Origin: Alphaproteobacteria bacterium
Lineage (GTDB): Bacteria; Pseudomonadota; Alphaproteobacteria; Micavibrionales; Micavibrionaceae
NCBI GenBank assembly: GCA_002701555.1
Contig: NZVS01000072.1
Span: forward strand, 1-35,736
Reading direction: 5' to 3'
Length of the DNA: 35,736 nucleotides
Every line of letters starts with the position of its first letter. The first letter of the stretch is position 1. Made by a program: the position numbers and the translations under genes. Shown here one piece after another: positions 33,076-35,736 of this stretch. The notes beneath the pieces were generated by a model. It had not been told where the DNA came from. It saw only the letters and a program-made list of their open reading frames with translations, and made no database searches.

Positions 33076-34175
33076 GAAAAAACCTGCCAGCCGATATCCA
33101 AACCTTTCAAAGCATTTAGATACTCGTCTTTTGTGATAAGTCCAACGCAAGGGTAAGCGCCACCCTTTTGCAGCTCGCCCACCGCAAGTTTTTTTGCCAA
33201 AAGAATTGCAGGCATGCACGGGATATATGGCCCATCACCTGAGCGCGCGGTGAGTTCAAAGGTGATTTGTTTATCTTTATTTTCGTGATCCTTCCCTGAC
33301 ATCACCATATGAAATGCACTGTCTGACGAGCCAAGCCAATCAAACCACCCAGCCATTTTTAAAAGAAGCGGGGCAGTTTTTTCCAAATTTTTGATTATTC
33401 CAGCTCTTACTAACCATGAAAAAACCCAAAGCGTAATATGAATAAAAGGCAACTCAAGACCCGCATAAAAACGGATTGATTTTAAACTGCCATAGCGCGC
33501 GGGAAATAAAGCAAGGTCAGGAACATCGCAATTTCCAAGAAGGCGATAACCCAGATTTTTATATTTACGGGCATGAATGTGCTGCCAACCGTAAACTTTT
33601 TGCATCTTTCCATTTATCAAGGTTGAAATCGGCTTCCCCGTATAGGTTAGAATGGCCGCTGTGGTGGCTAGGCCGCGTGCCGTCTGCTGCGCAGTGGTAA
33701 TGCCGTAATCAAGACTTTCCAGCGTTTCAAATTCATCATGATAGTGATCCACCAGCGCAGAGGTTAGGCATGGTACAGAACTGGCTCCACTAACTACCAG
33801 TACCTCTTGCTTTTTTGCGTCTTCATCTAGCGTCGTTATACCTTCAACAAACTCTCGTCCATCGGCCAGATCAATATAATGACAGCCTTGATCAAGACAT
33901 GCTCGCGCAACATCATATCCTTGCCTCTGAAAAGGACCAGAGGTATGAATGACGATATGAGGCTTAATTTCCTGCAGTACTTCCTGAAGATTTTTTGTAA
34001 TATCTAACTCAACAGTTCTGGAGGAATTGGCGGGGTTAATTTCTGAAATTAAGGCCTTACCCTTTTCCGGCGATCTTCCCCCAATAATAAGTGATATATT
34101 TGGATCGGATGCTAAATTCCGACTAATAAAACTTCCAAAATTTCCGTAGCCACCGATGATAAGAACTTTTTTCAT
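33072..34175 (-). CDS. Saccharopine dehydrogenase-like NADP-binding protein
   Basis: The 367-residue protein opens with KKVLIIGGYGNFGSFISRNL, a Rossmann NAD(P) site, then VIHTSGPFQRQGYDVARACL and CHYIDLADGREFV near 105, as in trans-acting enoyl reductase and saccharopine-dehydrogenase-like proteins. A hydrophobic region lies near residues 235-275. True saccharopine dehydrogenase function is unlikely, because the neighbours are a membrane protein and a DUF4166 protein, a combination usual for uncharacterised lipid-related reductases. The ATG shares one base with the upstream stop. Confidence 0.82.
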   Translation of the reverse strand: MKKVLIIGGYGNFGSFISRNLASDPNISLIIGGRSPEKGKALISEINPANSSRTVELDITKNLQEVLQEIKPHIVIHTSGPFQRQGYDVARACLDQGCHYIDLADGREFVEGITTLDEDAKKQEVLVVSGASSVPCLTSALVDHYHDEFETLESLDYGITTAQQTARGLATTAAILTYTGKPISTLINGKMQKVYGWQHIHARKYKNLGYRLLGNCDVPDLALFPARYGSLKSIRFYAGLELPFIHITLWVFSWLVRAGIIKNLEKTAPLLLKMAGWFDWLGSSDSAFHMVMSGKDHENKDKQITFELTARSGDGPYIPCMPAILLAKKLAVGELQKGGAYPCVGLITKDEYLNALKGLDIGWQVFS

Positions 34176-35290
34176 TACTTGTAATTTCCAATGTTATACT
34201 TCGACGCTTCAAGGCCGAACCATGAGCCTTTCCCTATAACAGTTAAATTAAAAGTTTTAGGGGTGTTTTTGTAATCTTTTTCTTGTAAGCAAATATTTTT
34301 CAGAATTCCTGTGCCTAATTCCATACTTTCTAAGCAAAATTCATTTTGATCAGCCTTTTTTTGTTTATTTACCAAAACAACTTTTTCTACCTCATGTCCG
34401 TAGACCAAGTTAATAGCCTTACCAACGCTTAGAAAAATCAGATAAAACCATAAATAAAAAATTGCTGGATATGTTAGGAGTAGACACAGCTGAAAAAACT
34501 TAAATTTGCTTGCGCGGCTTAAATCCAGTTTCCCCGCTCTGTATTTATAAACAAAAAAGACAAATAGCGGGAGGCTAAAAGCTATGCTTAGTATGTTACT
34601 CAAAGACTTCCATGAAGCCGAAGGAAAAAAAGAGGCATTTAAAAATGGAAACGCTATCATTGCTACCATTAATAATATAAAAATATTCCATAAAATATTG
34701 CGATAAGTTAGCTTTTCGGAGCCAAAAATATAAGTCCTCCAGGTTTTTTTATCGCCCTCATCTACAAGCTTTTGTATTTTTTTGTAGGCCTCTGGTTTGT
34801 TCTGTAAGGTCTGAGATATAATAAGGTTATAGAATTTTTTTGTAGAAATATTTGCAGTGAAATAAGGAAATTCGAAATATATGTCGAGACGGTTGCGCTT
34901 GCTATCAACTTCATATTTTTTTGGATTAGAATTTTTAATAATTTTCTTATCTGCTTTGCCAAATCCACAAGTAGATAAAAATACTATTTCCTCACTAATG
35001 CGAAAAGAGATGTCTTTCCATTCCCTAAATCCAAGTCCTCTGATTTCAAGCCCATTACTAAAAATTTTTAAATGAGGAGTTTTAAAAAACAACGGCCATG
35101 TTTTTATAGTAAAAACAACGTAAAATATTGCGGTTAAAATATAGGTAAAAATATAATCCGATTTATAATAAAAAATATTCAATATAAGCGATGCTACATA
35201 GCCCAACAGAATGATGCCCACATTGAAGAAAAACACTTTTCTCCTATCAACAAAAATCTCTCCTCTTTGGGTGCCGGACGGTCTTGTCAT
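34175..35290 (-). CDS. AT-rich membrane protein, unknown function
   Basis: The 371-residue protein has five likely membrane helices: two near 18-70, two near 210-265 and one near 285-310, with soluble segments between. The first soluble segment holds IFSNGLEIRGLGFREWKDI, a pattern like a PH-like or bPH domain, but I do not name it. The C-terminal part is soluble. The gene is visibly more AT-rich than its neighbours, which may indicate transfer. It overlaps the DUF4166 gene by four bases and the next gene by one base, so the three form one unit. Confidence 0.7.
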   Translation of the reverse strand: MTRPSGTQRGEIFVDRRKVFFFNVGIILLGYVASLILNIFYYKSDYIFTYILTAIFYVVFTIKTWPLFFKTPHLKIFSNGLEIRGLGFREWKDISFRISEEIVFLSTCGFGKADKKIIKNSNPKKYEVDSKRNRLDIYFEFPYFTANISTKKFYNLIISQTLQNKPEAYKKIQKLVDEGDKKTWRTYIFGSEKLTYRNILWNIFILLMVAMIAFPFLNASFFPSASWKSLSNILSIAFSLPLFVFFVYKYRAGKLDLSRASKFKFFQLCLLLTYPAIFYLWFYLIFLSVGKAINLVYGHEVEKVVLVNKQKKADQNEFCLESMELGTGILKNICLQEKDYKNTPKTFNLTVIGKGSWFGLEASKYNIGNYK

Positions 35291-35736
35291 TTAACTCTCT
35301 TATGGATTTTAAAAACACCTTTGTACTCATAAATCTTACCCCATAATGGGTGGGTGATATGTGTGACCATACTGAAAGTATTATCATCTATTGGATACTC
35401 TTCGGCATGTCCTTTACCCAACAAAAAGGTTAGTGGTAATAGGATAAAATGCCCGAACAATCGCAAAGCATAACCGTTGTGCTCTAAAACCACTTTCTCA
35501 CCATCCCAGCGATAAAGCATTTTCCAACTAAGCCCAAAAGGCATTATTTCAATCACTTCATTATTTTTGATCTGCACCATACGCGAATGAAAAATATAGG
35601 GGTTTTGATTCTTAAATCGGAATTCACGCCTGAAATGAAAGGCTTTTGTATCAGGGTCGCTGGCAAACCAAACCGTAACCGGAACATTTTTTTCATTTTT
35701 TATTGGGATTTGTCCTAACCATTTCATCGGGAGCGC
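35287..35736 (-). CDS. DUF4166-like protein, 5' end beyond the window
   Basis: The visible part matches the DUF4166 pattern: VPVTVWFASDPDTKAFHFRR, then IFHSRMVQIKNNEVIEIMPF, LSWKMLYRWDGEKVV, LRLFGHFILLPLTFLLGKG and MVTHITHPLWGKIYEYKGVF. The frame has an ATG at 35727 but stays open to the edge, and DUF4166 proteins usually have more N-terminal sequence (an RLP/LxxLGF-type region), so the gene probably continues outside. In many bacteria this domain is fused to or encoded beside a saccharopine-dehydrogenase-like protein, as here two genes downstream. Confidence 0.72.
   Translation of the reverse strand, partial: ALPMKWLGQIPIKNEKNVPVTVWFASDPDTKAFHFRREFRFKNQNPYIFHSRMVQIKNNEVIEIMPFGLSWKMLYRWDGEKVVLEHNGYALRLFGHFILLPLTFLLGKGHAEEYPIDDNTFSMVTHITHPLWGKIYEYKGVFKIHKRVK

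Noticed and set aside
1..35736. CRISPR array, transposase, integrase or phage genes
   Set aside because: No regularly spaced repeats and no such protein motifs were seen in any frame.

Overview
The window is bacterial and probably alphaproteobacterial. It has the runs ppsR-aroE-coaE-dnaQ next to secB, a Tim44-type protein and mltA, and fabD-fabG-acpP-fabF with mltG nearby; both arrangements are typical of that class. Base composition is moderately AT-rich. Two genes resemble a protein family I associate with Micavibrio-like predatory or epibiotic alphaproteobacteria, so that placement is a guess from gene content. The window opens inside a tRNA-Ala(GGC) gene and closes inside a DUF4166-like gene.

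Layout. 1-216: tRNA-Ala 3' end followed by a direct and an inverted partial copy of that end. 217-5761: envelope genes (outer-membrane protein, MsbA-like ABC exporter, LpxR-like lipid A deacylase on the opposite strand, entericidin-like lipoprotein, small exported protein, family-4-type glycosyltransferase). 5876-10942: a plus-strand cluster of MscS channel, ZntB/CorA transporter, polysaccharide flippase, sulfotransferase and methyltransferase, suggesting export and decoration of a surface glycan. 10950-14219: minus-strand Tim44-like, mltA and YihY/BrkB-type genes. 14320-20255: secB on the plus strand facing a long minus-strand run of two diverged paralogues of unknown function, then ppsR, aroE, coaE and dnaQ.

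20471-25044: unlinked small genes (unknown protein, asnB-type synthase, unknown protein, Dps, an 84-residue protein and a possible ART-like protein). 25065-30804: mltG, then an insert made of a transglutaminase-like protein and two tandem O-antigen-polymerase-like paralogues, then fabF and acpP. 30966-33008: an unknown small gene, fabG and fabD. 33072-35736: a saccharopine-dehydrogenase-like protein, an AT-rich membrane protein and a DUF4166-like protein in an overlapping operon.

The theme is envelope biogenesis: lipid and fatty-acid supply (fab genes), lipid A trimming, murein lytic enzymes (MltA, MltG), glycan flipping, polymerisation, sulfation and methylation. Housekeeping functions are replication proofreading, CoA and shikimate synthesis, and export chaperoning. 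The strongest candidates for undescribed biology are the two paralogues that look like metallopeptidases without their metal-binding residues (17865-20255), the transglutaminase plus double-polymerase insert between fabF and mltG (26072-29235), and the three-gene DUF4166 operon. No CRISPR array, insertion sequence, prophage or rRNA was seen, and no gene-free stretch exceeds 300 bases.
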